From assembly GCA_900539175.1 (NCBI GenBank), contig UQAW01000008.1, forward strand, positions 1-64,000: DNA of 64,000 nt, written 5' to 3'. Below are positions 52,377-61,658 of this stretch, in pieces (the stretch's first letter is position 1; every line of letters starts with the position of its first letter). This DNA is from an uncultured Lachnospiraceae bacterium (GTDB lineage Bacteria > Bacillota > Clostridia > Lachnospirales > Lachnospiraceae). The position numbers and the translations under genes were made by a program. The notes beneath the pieces were generated by a model. It worked only from the letters and a program-made list of their open reading frames with translations, was not told the origin of the DNA and made no database searches.

Positions 52377-53297
52377 ATGCGACACTTGATGAGCCCTCTG
52401 GACTTTTCCGTAGAAGAACTGGACCAGTTGATGAATCTTGCCAATGACATTGAAAAGAACCCGAAAAAGTATGCACATGCATGTGATGGAAAGAAGATTG
52501 CAACGTTGTTCTACGAACCCAGCACCAGAACCAGACTCAGTTTTGAGACTGCGATGATCAACCTTGGAGGTTCCGTAATCGGTTTTGCATCTGCGGATTC
52601 CAGTTCGGCATCAAAGGGAGAAAGCGTATCTGACACGATCCGCGTAATTAGTTGCTTTGCCGATATCTGTGCGATGCGTCATCCGAAAGAAGGCGCGCCT
52701 ATGGTAGCGGCATCGAAATCCACGATTCCGGTAATCAATGCAGGAGACGGCGGACACCAGCATCCCACACAGACACTCACCGATCTGCTTACCATTCGTT
52801 CTCTGAAGAAGAGACTGGATCATTTGACGATTGGTCTTTGCGGTGACCTGAAGTTTGGCCGTACGGTACATTCCCTGATCAGTGCGCTGGTACGATACAC
52901 CGATGTAAAATTTGTCCTCATATCTCCGGAAGAGCTGCAGATTCCGGATTATATTAAGGAAGATGTCCTGAAGGCAAATCATGTGGAGTATAAAGAGGTA
53001 ATCCGTCTGGAAGATGCACTTCCTGAGCTGGACATCCTGTATATGACCCGTGTACAGAAAGAACGTTTCTTCAATGAAGAGGATTATGTACGCATGAAAG
53101 ACTTCTATATTCTGGATAAAACGAAGATGGAGCTTGCAAAAGAGGACATGTATGTCCTGCATCCGCTTCCGCGTGTCAATGAAATCTCAGTAGAGGTGGA
53201 TAACGATCCCCGCGCTGCTTATTTTAAACAGGTGCAGTATGGAGTATATGCACGTATGGCACTGATTCTCACATTACTGGAGGTGGAAGTATGTTAA
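52377..53297 (+). CDS. pyrB: Aspartate carbamoyltransferase catalytic chain
   Basis: 306-residue enzyme for the first committed step of pyrimidine synthesis. Carbamoyl-phosphate site STRTRLSFE and aspartate-side HPTQTLTDL are intact, as are CAMRHPKEG and HPLPRVNEI. AAGAGGAGG precedes the start. It overlaps pyrI by 7 bp. The two-chain PyrB-PyrI arrangement is the E. coli type, allosterically controlled by nucleotides, unlike the unregulated Bacillus enzyme. Confidence 0.97.
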   Translation: MRHLMSPLDFSVEELDQLMNLANDIEKNPKKYAHACDGKKIATLFYEPSTRTRLSFETAMINLGGSVIGFASADSSSASKGESVSDTIRVISCFADICAMRHPKEGAPMVAASKSTIPVINAGDGGHQHPTQTLTDLLTIRSLKKRLDHLTIGLCGDLKFGRTVHSLISALVRYTDVKFVLISPEELQIPDYIKEDVLKANHVEYKEVIRLEDALPELDILYMTRVQKERFFNEEDYVRMKDFYILDKTKMELAKEDMYVLHPLPRVNEISVEVDNDPRAAYFKQVQYGVYARMALILTLLEVEVC

Positions 53298-53728
53298 ATG
53301 TCGGAAGGATTGAAGAAGGATTTGTACTTGACCATATCAAAGCCGGCAAGGCTATGACAATCTATCATGATCTGAAGTTAGATAAATTGGATTGTACCGT
53401 GGCAATCATTAAGAATGCACGCAGTGAAAAGCTTGGAAAAAAAGATATTATCAAAGTAGAGTGTCCGGTGGACATGCTGGATCTGGATATTCTGGGCTTT
53501 ATCGATCATAATATCACGGTTAATGTAATTGAGCACGGTGAGATTACCCGCAAGAAAGAACTGTTTCTGCCGAAACAGGTGGTGAATGTGATTAAATGTA
53601 AGAACCCGCGCTGCATTACTTCCATTGAGCAGGAACTGGATCAGGTATTTCTTTTGGCGGATCCGGAAAAAGAGGTATATCGCTGTAAATATTGCGAGGA
53701 GAAATACAGAGGAAGCGGAAATAAATAA
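53291..53728 (+). CDS. pyrI: Aspartate carbamoyltransferase regulatory chain
   Basis: 145-residue regulatory subunit. The N-terminal domain binds ATP, CTP and UTP; the C-terminal zinc domain has C103, C108, C132 and C135 (CKNPRC ... CKYC) that hold the interface with PyrB. It starts within the pyrB 3' end, so production is coupled. A GC-rich hairpin follows the stop. Confidence 0.96.
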   Translation: MLNVGRIEEGFVLDHIKAGKAMTIYHDLKLDKLDCTVAIIKNARSEKLGKKDIIKVECPVDMLDLDILGFIDHNITVNVIEHGEITRKKELFLPKQVVNVIKCKNPRCITSIEQELDQVFLLADPEKEVYRCKYCEEKYRGSGNK

Positions 53729-53747
53729 AAGGAAATTGTCTGACACA

Positions 53748-53809
53748 GGGGCTGCTGCAGCTAAGGTGAGACTGCTGAAAAGTCTTATCCTTGCCGCAGC
53801 GGCCCTTTT
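53748..53809 (+). terminator. Probable terminator of pyrBI
   Basis: GGGGCTGCTGC pairs imperfectly with GCCGCAGCGGCCC, with an inner AGACT/AGTCT helix, followed by TTTT (53806-53809). Confidence 0.5.
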
Positions 53810-53849
53810 GGATGAGCGGAGTCCCTTTTCTTATCGATTTTACATAGAG

Positions 53850-53878
53850 TTGACTTGCAGGGAGTGAATTTGTATTGT
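53850..53878 (+). promoter_or_regulatory. folC promoter
   Basis: TTGACT (53850-53855), 17-nt spacer, TATTGT (53873-53878). Confidence 0.65.
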
Positions 53879-53888
53879 AAAATATTTG

Positions 53889-53930
53889 TGATACCAGGGG
53901 CAAGAAATGCGGAGCAATCTGTGTATCGTA
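53889..53930 (+). repeat. MITE-like repeat, short remnant
   Basis: TGATACCAGGGGCAAG joined to AAATGCGGAGCAATCTGTGTATC; it matches the left end and a right-internal part of the long copies. The right terminal repeat is lost. Begins about 10 nt after the folC -10 box. Confidence 0.7.
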
Positions 53931-53960
53931 TTTGTAACATAGAAAAATTGAGGATGTCAA

Positions 53961-55259
53961 ATGATGAATTATAAAGAAGCAAGGGAATATATAGAACAGC
54001 GTCCCCGTTATGGAGGGGAACTGGGGCTGGATGCGATTCGGATACTATTGGAGGAGCTGGATCATCCGGAACGAAGCTTATCATTTATCCATATTGCAGG
54101 TACGAACGGAAAAGGTTCTGTTCTTTCTCATATTTCTACGGTTCTGACTTATGGGGGATATCGTGTGGGACGATATCTGTCACCGACTCTTTATTCTTAC
54201 CGGGAACGTTTTCAGGTGAATGGCAGTTATATCAGCAGAGAGGATTTTGTCCGGTTGGTGTGTGTGCTGAAAGAGGGCGTGGAGCGTATGGAAGCAAAAG
54301 GAATTCAGGCACCTACACCTTTCGAGTTGGAGACAGTCTTATGCTTCCTGTATTTCCGGGAGCAGCAGTGTGATTATGTGGTTCTGGAATGCGGACTTGG
54401 AGGGCTGCATGATGCGACAAATGTAATTCCCATGGAAAATAAAAAGTTGGCGGTGCTCACCTCGGTCAGCCTGGATCATACGGAATATCTGGGAGATACG
54501 TTGGAGAAGATTACGCTTCAGAAAGCAGGAATCATCGGTCCGGGAGTACCGATGGTATCCGCACCTCAGAAGGAGGAAGTGAAAAAAACACTGGAATCTT
54601 ACTGCAAAAGTCATGGATTCCAGTGGAAAGCGGCGGATTTGTCAGAGGCAGAAGTGATAAGCGCAACCCTTGAGAAGCAGTGTTTCCGGTATGATGGACA
54701 GGAGTTTACGATTCAGCTTGCAGGGACTGCCCAGATTGAAAATGCAGTAACCGCTTACGAAGCATTGCAGATGTTGATAAAACATGGTCTCGACCTTGAA
54801 ACTTCCCAAATTGTGGAGGGGATGAAGAAAACACAGTGGAACGGACGTTTTACAAAGATTTCGGAGCATCCGATCATGATTGTGGACGGCGCGCACAATC
54901 CGGATGCAGCGATGAAATTAAGAAGTTCCATCGAACAGTATTTTGCAGGAAGGCGTCTGATTTACATCAATGGGATGTTTTCCGACAAGGATTATGAAAC
55001 GGTAGCGAGAATCACTGCGCCTCTTGCAGAGCAGATTTTTACCATAGCTGCACCGGATAATGATCGTGCGCTGCCGCCGGAACGGCTGGCAGATACCATA
55101 CGGCAGTATAATGCCCATGTGACACCATGCGCAACCATACGGGAAGCCGTGTGTGCAGCGAAGCAGGCTGCGGGAGATGACGGAGTCATCCTTACGTTTG
55201 GCTCTCTGTCCTTTATCGGAGAGTTGACGGCGATTGCTGCGGAGGAAGAGTCCGCTTGA
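53961..55259 (+). CDS. folC: Folylpolyglutamate synthase / dihydrofolate synthase
   Basis: 432-residue Mur-ligase-fold enzyme adding glutamate to folates. The P-loop GTNGKGS is at 47-53, then VLECGLGGLHDATNV, SLDHTEYLG, and the second-domain VDGAHNPDAA. Cytoplasmic one-carbon metabolism. GAGGATGTCAA precedes ATG 53961 (ATG 53964 is an alternative). No other folate genes are adjacent. The gene's leader contains a repeat remnant. Confidence 0.94.
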   Translation: MMNYKEAREYIEQRPRYGGELGLDAIRILLEELDHPERSLSFIHIAGTNGKGSVLSHISTVLTYGGYRVGRYLSPTLYSYRERFQVNGSYISREDFVRLVCVLKEGVERMEAKGIQAPTPFELETVLCFLYFREQQCDYVVLECGLGGLHDATNVIPMENKKLAVLTSVSLDHTEYLGDTLEKITLQKAGIIGPGVPMVSAPQKEEVKKTLESYCKSHGFQWKAADLSEAEVISATLEKQCFRYDGQEFTIQLAGTAQIENAVTAYEALQMLIKHGLDLETSQIVEGMKKTQWNGRFTKISEHPIMIVDGAHNPDAAMKLRSSIEQYFAGRRLIYINGMFSDKDYETVARITAPLAEQIFTIAAPDNDRALPPERLADTIRQYNAHVTPCATIREAVCAAKQAAGDDGVILTFGSLSFIGELTAIAAEEESA

Positions 55260-55284
55260 AAACCGGGTGCCGATGAAGTACAAT
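55256..55284 (+). promoter_or_regulatory. pheA promoter overlapping the folC stop
   Basis: TTGAAA (55256-55261), 17-nt spacer, TACAAT (55279-55284), followed immediately by AACTGTAAACGTACTG. No T-box or Phe leader peptide was recognised in the ~85-nt leader. Confidence 0.65.
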
Positions 55285-55374
55285 AACTGTAAACGTACTG
55301 AAAAGTTACAAGAAAAGTCCGGTATCGGCAGAGGACAGAACCGTATCGATGATACTGGAATGGAGGAACTATAG

Positions 55375-56505
55375 ATGCTAGATTTAGGAAAGATAAGAAA
55401 TGAAATTGATATTACGGACAGCCAGATTCTGGAATTGTTTGAACGGCGGATGGCGCTGACGGAGGAGGTAGCGCAGTTTAAAATCGAGACTGGTAAACCG
55501 GTGTTTGATCAACAGCGTGAGATTACAAAATTGCAGAAACTGGGGGATGCTGCCTCCTGTGAATTTAATTCCCGGGGAATACAGGAGATTTTCCGGCAGA
55601 TCATGTCCATCAGCCGGAAGCGGCAGTATCAGCTTCTGACAGAAAATCATGTGGAGCAGGCAGCGGATTATGTCCAGGTAGATAAGCTTCCAACCAAAGG
55701 GGCGAAGGTCATCTTCCAGGGCGTGGAAGGCGCTTACAGTTTTGAAGCAATGAAAACCTTCTTTGGAGAAGAAATTGAGAGCTCCCATGTGGATACCTGG
55801 AAAGAGGCCATGGAACTGGTAGCTGACGGGAAGGCAGATTACGCGGTTCTTCCGATTGAAAATTCTACAGCCGGAATTGTGCAGGATATCTACGATCTTC
55901 TGGTGGAATATTCCAATTATATTGTCGGAGAACAGATTATCCGAATCGAACATAATCTGATGGGGGTAAAGGGAGCCGGATTGTCAGATATCCGTACCGT
56001 ATATTCCCATCCCCAGGGACTGGCTCAGTGTAAAAAGTTTCTGGAACAATATCCACAGTGGAATCAGGAAAAAGTGCTGAATACAGCAATTGCTGCAAAG
56101 AAGGTTGCCGAGGAAGGCAAGAAGAGTCAGGCTGCCATTGCCAGCAGAATGGCGGCAAAACATTTTGGATTGGAAATCTTAAAAGACGGGGGAATGTCCA
56201 CAGAGTGTAATTCTACCCGGTTTATCGTGATCTCTAACCAGAAACGGTTTGCGAAAGATGCGGGGAAGATCAGTGTTTACTTTGAATTGCCCCATGAAAG
56301 CGGTTCCCTGTATAATATGTTGTCTCATTTTATTTATAACGATCTGAATATGACGAAGATCGAGTCCCGTCCGATCGTGGGACGGAATTGGGAATACCGG
56401 TTTTTTATAGATTTTGAAGGGAATTTATCAGAGCCGGCTGTTAAGAATGCACTCCGCGGCATTGATGCGGAGGCCAGTTATTTAAGAATCCTGGGCAACT
56501 ATTAA
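55375..56505 (+). CDS. pheA: Bifunctional chorismate mutase / prephenate dehydratase
   Basis: 376-residue P-protein of phenylalanine synthesis. AroQ chorismate mutase domain (~1-90; LGKIRNEIDITDSQILELFERR), prephenate dehydratase domain (~108-290; FQGVEGAYSFEA, PIENSTAGIV, STECNSTRF) and ACT feedback domain (~298-376; ESGSLYNML, ESRPIVG). This domain order matches Pro- and many Clostridia P-proteins. TGGAGGAACTATAG precedes the start. The promoter overlaps the end of folC. Confidence 0.96.
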   Translation: MLDLGKIRNEIDITDSQILELFERRMALTEEVAQFKIETGKPVFDQQREITKLQKLGDAASCEFNSRGIQEIFRQIMSISRKRQYQLLTENHVEQAADYVQVDKLPTKGAKVIFQGVEGAYSFEAMKTFFGEEIESSHVDTWKEAMELVADGKADYAVLPIENSTAGIVQDIYDLLVEYSNYIVGEQIIRIEHNLMGVKGAGLSDIRTVYSHPQGLAQCKKFLEQYPQWNQEKVLNTAIAAKKVAEEGKKSQAAIASRMAAKHFGLEILKDGGMSTECNSTRFIVISNQKRFAKDAGKISVYFELPHESGSLYNMLSHFIYNDLNMTKIESRPIVGRNWEYRFFIDFEGNLSEPAVKNALRGIDAEASYLRILGNY

Positions 56506-56564
56506 GCATGTATTTTCAAAGTTACCATAGGCTGTCGGAAATAGTACAGAAAGAAGGATGAGTG

Positions 56565-57857
56565 ATGACCAGAATAGAAGAATGTATTTTATACAGAGAT
56601 TTTGAACAAGAGGAAGTGCTGAATGATGTCACAACCATGATCGATGACTGGCATGCAGGGACTTTGGATGAAAGCGATAAGGGAAGATTTTATCGCTGCC
56701 TGAATCAACTGGTGGAGATGGCAAATGCGTATGGGTTCTGGGGAAACCTGTGGCATGCGTATCTGACCTTTTTGCTGGTAAATAAAGAAAATGCGTTTTC
56801 TACATCCTGTGAAATTGTAGGAAAGGTGGAGGGCAGCATCAATCAGATGGCGCGGCACGATTTTGTGAGGTTCAAGGAATTATTTGATTTTGATATCCGT
56901 GTCTTTGATGAGGCATTTGGCTCCAAAGATTGTGAGATTATCTGTGCTTATCAGAATACGGATATGTCGAAGAAATTATTTAACCGCAGAGTCTGTGACA
57001 GGATTATGGAACTGAGCGGAAAACTTTCTACGGCAGGGGATGTGGAAGAATTTATGGAACTGATGATTCAGTTCTATCAGGATTTCGGTGTGGGGAAGCT
57101 GGGACTTCACAAGGCATTCCGCATTGACCATGTGGGGGAACAGGTGGAGATCATTCCCATTACCAATATTGCCCATGTACATCTGGATGACCTTGTGGGA
57201 TATGAGATCGCCAAGAAAAAACTGATTGAAAATACGGAAGCCTTTGTACAGGGCAGAAAAGCGAACAACTGTCTGCTGTTTGGGGATGCAGGAACAGGGA
57301 AATCTTCCAGTATTAAAGGAATTCTGAATGAATATTATGATCAGGGACTGCGTATTATTGAAGTTTATAAGCATCAGTTCCAGGATCTGAATTCCCTGAT
57401 CGCCCAGATTAAAAACCGGAATTATAAATTTATCATTTATATGGATGATTTATCCTTCGAAGAATTTGAAATTGAGTATAAGTACCTGAAGGCGGTGATC
57501 GAGGGCGGTCTGGAACGAAAGCCTGAGAATATTCTGATATACGCAACTTCCAACAGAAGACATCTGATTAAAGAAACTTCTGATGATAAGGGTGATATCC
57601 GCCAGGATATGCACACCTCCGATACTGTGCAGGAGAAACTTTCTCTGGTTTACCGCTTTGGTGTTACGATCTACTTTGGTGCACCGGATAAGAAGGAATT
57701 TCAGAAAATCGTCAGGACATTGGCAGAACGGTATGGTATTTGTATGCCGGAGGAGGAACTTCTTCTGGAAGCAAATAAATGGGAACTGCAGCACGGCGGA
57801 CTGTCAGGACGCACCGCCCAGCAGTTTATCGATTATCTGTCAGGGCGAAAAGAATAG
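56565..57857 (+). CDS. DUF815 family AAA ATPase
   Basis: 430-residue ATP-binding protein. The N-terminal ~200 residues are helical and family-specific. The AAA core has Walker A GDAGTGKS at 240-247 and Walker B-like FIIYMDDLSFEE, then a sensor segment LIYATSNRRHL. DUF815 proteins are conserved in Clostridia and proteobacteria without a known role. AGAAGGATGAGTG precedes ATG 56565. The Ppx-like gene follows 47 bp later, so they may share a transcript with ppk. Confidence 0.85.
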   Translation: MTRIEECILYRDFEQEEVLNDVTTMIDDWHAGTLDESDKGRFYRCLNQLVEMANAYGFWGNLWHAYLTFLLVNKENAFSTSCEIVGKVEGSINQMARHDFVRFKELFDFDIRVFDEAFGSKDCEIICAYQNTDMSKKLFNRRVCDRIMELSGKLSTAGDVEEFMELMIQFYQDFGVGKLGLHKAFRIDHVGEQVEIIPITNIAHVHLDDLVGYEIAKKKLIENTEAFVQGRKANNCLLFGDAGTGKSSSIKGILNEYYDQGLRIIEVYKHQFQDLNSLIAQIKNRNYKFIIYMDDLSFEEFEIEYKYLKAVIEGGLERKPENILIYATSNRRHLIKETSDDKGDIRQDMHTSDTVQEKLSLVYRFGVTIYFGAPDKKEFQKIVRTLAERYGICMPEEELLLEANKWELQHGGLSGRTAQQFIDYLSGRKE

Positions 57858-57904
57858 GGCAGGAAAGCAGTGTCACAGGAAGGAAGAAAAGTGAGGTGAG
57901 GGTT

Positions 57905-59446
57905 ATGCAGATCACTACATTTGCAGCGATTCATGTTGGGACGTATGAAGTAAGTCTGGAAATTTTTGAGATTACCAGAAAGAATGGAATCAAAAGCCTG
58001 GATGTTGTCAGGCATCGAATGGAACTTGGCAAGGATGCATATACTTACGGGAAAATCGGTGCCCAGATGGAGGAAGAGCTTTGCCGTGTACTGAAGGACT
58101 TCGTGCGGATTATGGAAGGGTATCAGGTGGATGCTTACCGTGCCGTGGCAACCAGCTCGCTGAGGGAGGCGAATAACAGCCTGTTTGTGTTGGGGAAAAT
58201 CAAGCAGTCTTCAGGATTGAAGGTGGAGATTCTGAGTAATTCCGAACAGAGATTTCTGGGTTATAAGGCGATTGCTTCTATGGAGACATCGTTTAACAAG
58301 ATGATTGAGAAGGGAACGGCAATCATAGACCTGGACGGCGGAAGTGTACAGATCTCTCTGTTTGATAAAGATGCACTGGTTACGACACAAAATATCCGGA
58401 TGGGGCATCTTCGGATCAGAGAACGTCTGGCGGGTGTGGTCAATGAGACGACACACTATGAGAATCTGGTAGAGGAATTGATACAAAATGAAATCGTAAG
58501 CTTTAAGAAGATGTACTTAAAAGACCGTAAGATTGAGAATGTCATGTTGATTGGAGATTTTTTCACCGATTCGATCTTCCGTACTGCAAAAGAAAAAGAT
58601 TCCCGTACGATTACCCGGGAATCCTTCCAGAAGTGGTATCAGAATATTATCGGACAGTCCACCATTGAGTTGGCTGTCAAGATGGGGGTTCCGGAAGAAT
58701 ATGCTTCCCTTCTGCGTCCGTCAGCCATCATTTTCCGCAGGCTGATTGAAGAGATGGATGCCAGACTTTTATGGACACCGGGAACACATCTTTCCAACGG
58801 ATTGGCATATGAGTTTGCGGAGCGGAAAAAGCTGATTAAGATGGGACACAATTTTGAAAATGATATTATCATGGCGGCAAAGAATATCGGAAAGCGTTAT
58901 GCGGTGAACCGTTCCCATATCCAGAATACGGAGATGGTTGCCCTGGCGGTTTTTGATGCGATGAAAAAAGTGACCGGATATAAGGCACGAGAACGATTGC
59001 TTCTTCGGATTGCAGTGATGCTCCATGATGTGGGGAAGTATATCAGCCTTAATAATGTGGCAGAATCTTCGTATAATATCATTATGTCTAATGAGATTAT
59101 CGGTCTGTCCCACAGTGAGCGTGAGATGATTGCACTGGTGACAAAGTATAACACAACTGTTCTGCCGCCTTATGAGATTTTTGCACAGAACAGCAGTCTG
59201 GGCAGGGAGGAATATCTGACCATCGCAGGATTTACCGCAATTGTGCGGCTTGCCAACGCTCTGGACCGCAGCCATATGCAGAAAATACAGTCTGTGCGGG
59301 CAACTTTGAAGGAGCAGGAACTGATTTTAAATCTTACCGTGAACCGTGACTTCACATTGGAGGAAGGACTTGCAAGAGAAAAGGCAGATTTCTTCTGTGA
59401 GGTATTTAGTATCATGCCGATACTTCACTTGAAAAGACAGATGTAG
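57905..59446 (+). CDS. Ppx/GppA-like phosphatase with C-terminal HD domain
   Basis: 513-residue protein. The N-terminal ASKHA domain (~1-300) resembles exopolyphosphatase/guanosine pentaphosphatase, and the C-terminal part (~315-510) has an HD motif in LLRIAVMLHDVGKYISL. The first phosphate-binding loop is altered: the usual AAIDIGSNS reads AAIHVGTYE (7-15), replacing the Asp with His10. The second loop IIDLDGGSVQISLF is retained. GAGGTGAGGGTT precedes ATG 57905. It is 11 bp before ppk, so polyphosphate metabolism is the likely context, though activity may be reduced or changed. Confidence 0.88.
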   Translation: MQITTFAAIHVGTYEVSLEIFEITRKNGIKSLDVVRHRMELGKDAYTYGKIGAQMEEELCRVLKDFVRIMEGYQVDAYRAVATSSLREANNSLFVLGKIKQSSGLKVEILSNSEQRFLGYKAIASMETSFNKMIEKGTAIIDLDGGSVQISLFDKDALVTTQNIRMGHLRIRERLAGVVNETTHYENLVEELIQNEIVSFKKMYLKDRKIENVMLIGDFFTDSIFRTAKEKDSRTITRESFQKWYQNIIGQSTIELAVKMGVPEEYASLLRPSAIIFRRLIEEMDARLLWTPGTHLSNGLAYEFAERKKLIKMGHNFENDIIMAAKNIGKRYAVNRSHIQNTEMVALAVFDAMKKVTGYKARERLLLRIAVMLHDVGKYISLNNVAESSYNIIMSNEIIGLSHSEREMIALVTKYNTTVLPPYEIFAQNSSLGREEYLTIAGFTAIVRLANALDRSHMQKIQSVRATLKEQELILNLTVNRDFTLEEGLAREKADFFCEVFSIMPILHLKRQM

Positions 59447-59457
59447 GAGGAGATAAG

Positions 59458-61593
59458 ATGGAATTCAATTATGCAGCATATCACAAACCGGAATATTACC
59501 GTAACAGGGAGCTTAGTTGGATTAGCTTTAATGAACGTGTTTTAAGCGAAGCGCGGGATAAGAACATTCCTCTGTTTGAACGTCTGAAGTTTTTAAGTAT
59601 TACGGCATCGAATCTGGATGAATTCAATATGATCCGTGTGGCATCTCTGAAGGACATGGTTCACACGTCTTATACGAAACCGGATATTGCAGGAATGACA
59701 CCGAAGGAACAGTTAAAGGAGATTTCTGCCCGCCAGCATGAAGTAATGCAGGTGCAATATAGTACGTATAACCGTTCTCTGGTTCCGGCACTTGAGCACA
59801 TCGGACTTCGGGTGATTGCTTCGCATGAAGAACTGGATGAAGCGCAGGGGGCATTTGTGGATGAATATTTTGAGGAAAATGTTTATCCGGTTCTGACACC
59901 GATGGCTATGGATTCTTCCAGACCATTTCCGCTTGTCAGAAATAAATCTCTGAATATCGGCGCATTGATCTCAAAGAAGGATAAGAAGGGGAAAGAAGAA
60001 CTGGAATTTGCCACCGTTCAGGTGCCGTCTGTGCTTCCCCGCATCGTTCAGCTTCCTTCGAAGGACGGTGAGCGTTGTGTTATATTGCTGGAGGAAATCA
60101 TAGAGCGGAACATCGATAAATTATTCCTGAGTTATAAGGTGGTCTGCGCGCATCCGTATCGAATTATGAGAAATGCAGATTTGACGATTGATGAGGATGA
60201 GGCCGCCGATCTTCTGGCAGAGATTCAGAAGCAGCTGAAAAAGCGTCAGTGGGGTGAGGTAATCCGTCTTGAAGTGGAAGACAAGATGGATAAACGGCTT
60301 CAAAAGATCTTAAAGACAGAATTTGAGATCAAGGATGAGGATGTTTATTATATTCCGGGACCGTTAGATCTGACCTTTCTGATGAAGATGTACGGACTGG
60401 AAGGATTTGAGGCATATAAGACACCGCGCTACACTCCTGCGGCTGTGCCGGCTCTGATGAATGAAGAGGATATCTTTGCAAATATCCGCAGGAAGGATAT
60501 CCTTCTGCATCATCCCTATATGACCTTTGATCCGGTGGTGGAGTTCGTGAAGCATGCGGCAAAGGATCCCAATGTCCTTGCGATCAAGCAGACCTTATAC
60601 CGGGTCAGCGGTAATTCCCCCATCATCGCCGCCCTTGCCCAGGCAGCGGAGAATGGAAAACAGGTTTCGGTATTGGTAGAACTGAAGGCACGTTTTGATG
60701 AAGAGAACAATATCGTATGGGCGAAGATGCTGGAAAAGGCCGGCTGTCATGTGATCTACGGCCTGCTTGGTTTGAAGACGCACAGCAAAATCACGTTGGT
60801 TGTGCGCAGAGAGGAAACCGGAATCCGGAGATATGTACATCTGGGTACCGGTAATTATAATGATTCTACTGCAAAACTCTATACAGACTGCGGTCTTTTG
60901 ACCTGCGATGCTAAAATCGGGGAGGATGCTACTGCGGTCTTTAATATGCTTTCCGGTTATTCGGAGCCGAGAAGCTGGAATAAGTTGGTGGTGGCGCCCC
61001 TATGGATGAAGGATCGTTTCCTGCATCTGATTCAGATGGAGGAGGAACATGCCCGGAAGGGGCAGAAGGCTCATATCATTGCGAAAATGAATTCTTTGTG
61101 TGATCGGGATATTATGGCTGCACTTTACAGTGCAGCTGCGGCAGGTGTTAAGATCGAACTGATTGTCCGGGGAATCTGCTGCCTGAAGACAGGGATACCG
61201 GGAGTCAGTGAGAACATCACCGTACGTTCTATTGTGGGCAATTTTCTGGAACATGCCCGGATTTTCTACTTTTATGCAAATGGAAGTGAAGAGATTTATA
61301 TGGGCAGCGCTGACTGGATGCCGAGAAATCTGGATAAACGTGTGGAAATCATTTTTCCGGTGGAAGATGAGGAAATTAAGAAAGAAGTTATGCATATTCT
61401 GGAGATCCAATTGGCTGATAATGTAAAAGCTCATATCCTGCAGCCGGATGGTGCTTATGAAAAAATTGATAAACGCGGAAAAACACTGATCTGCTCTCAG
61501 GATTACTTCTGTGAAGAGGCGACAGACCGCGCGAAAGTGAAAAAAGAATTCATTGACAAACGGATCTTTGTTCCGGCAGAACCGGCCGAATGA
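59458..61593 (+). CDS. ppk1: Polyphosphate kinase 1
   Basis: 711-residue enzyme that reversibly makes polyphosphate from ATP. N-terminal helical domain (YYRNRELSWISFNERVL), head domain, and two phospholipase-D-like C-terminal domains. The autophosphorylated His442 lies in LKTHSKITLVVRR, followed by YVHLGTGNYN; later the ICCLKTGIPGVSEN and YMGSADWMPRNLD patches complete the active site. AGGAGGAGATAAG precedes the start. Paired with the Ppx-like gene upstream. Confidence 0.97.
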   Translation: MEFNYAAYHKPEYYRNRELSWISFNERVLSEARDKNIPLFERLKFLSITASNLDEFNMIRVASLKDMVHTSYTKPDIAGMTPKEQLKEISARQHEVMQVQYSTYNRSLVPALEHIGLRVIASHEELDEAQGAFVDEYFEENVYPVLTPMAMDSSRPFPLVRNKSLNIGALISKKDKKGKEELEFATVQVPSVLPRIVQLPSKDGERCVILLEEIIERNIDKLFLSYKVVCAHPYRIMRNADLTIDEDEAADLLAEIQKQLKKRQWGEVIRLEVEDKMDKRLQKILKTEFEIKDEDVYYIPGPLDLTFLMKMYGLEGFEAYKTPRYTPAAVPALMNEEDIFANIRRKDILLHHPYMTFDPVVEFVKHAAKDPNVLAIKQTLYRVSGNSPIIAALAQAAENGKQVSVLVELKARFDEENNIVWAKMLEKAGCHVIYGLLGLKTHSKITLVVRREETGIRRYVHLGTGNYNDSTAKLYTDCGLLTCDAKIGEDATAVFNMLSGYSEPRSWNKLVVAPLWMKDRFLHLIQMEEEHARKGQKAHIIAKMNSLCDRDIMAALYSAAAAGVKIELIVRGICCLKTGIPGVSENITVRSIVGNFLEHARIFYFYANGSEEIYMGSADWMPRNLDKRVEIIFPVEDEEIKKEVMHILEIQLADNVKAHILQPDGAYEKIDKRGKTLICSQDYFCEEATDRAKVKKEFIDKRIFVPAEPAE

Positions 61594-61606
61594 TGAGGTC
61601 TGTTGT

Positions 61607-61658
61607 CATAAAAATTGTCCGTACAGAGAGAGTTTTCGCTGTACGGACAATTTTTATG
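61607..61658. terminator. Bidirectional terminator after ppk1
   Basis: CATAAAAATTGTCCGTACAG (61607-61626) pairs perfectly with CTGTACGGACAATTTTTATG (61639-61658). It overlaps the stop codon of the convergent membrane-protein gene. Confidence 0.9.
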
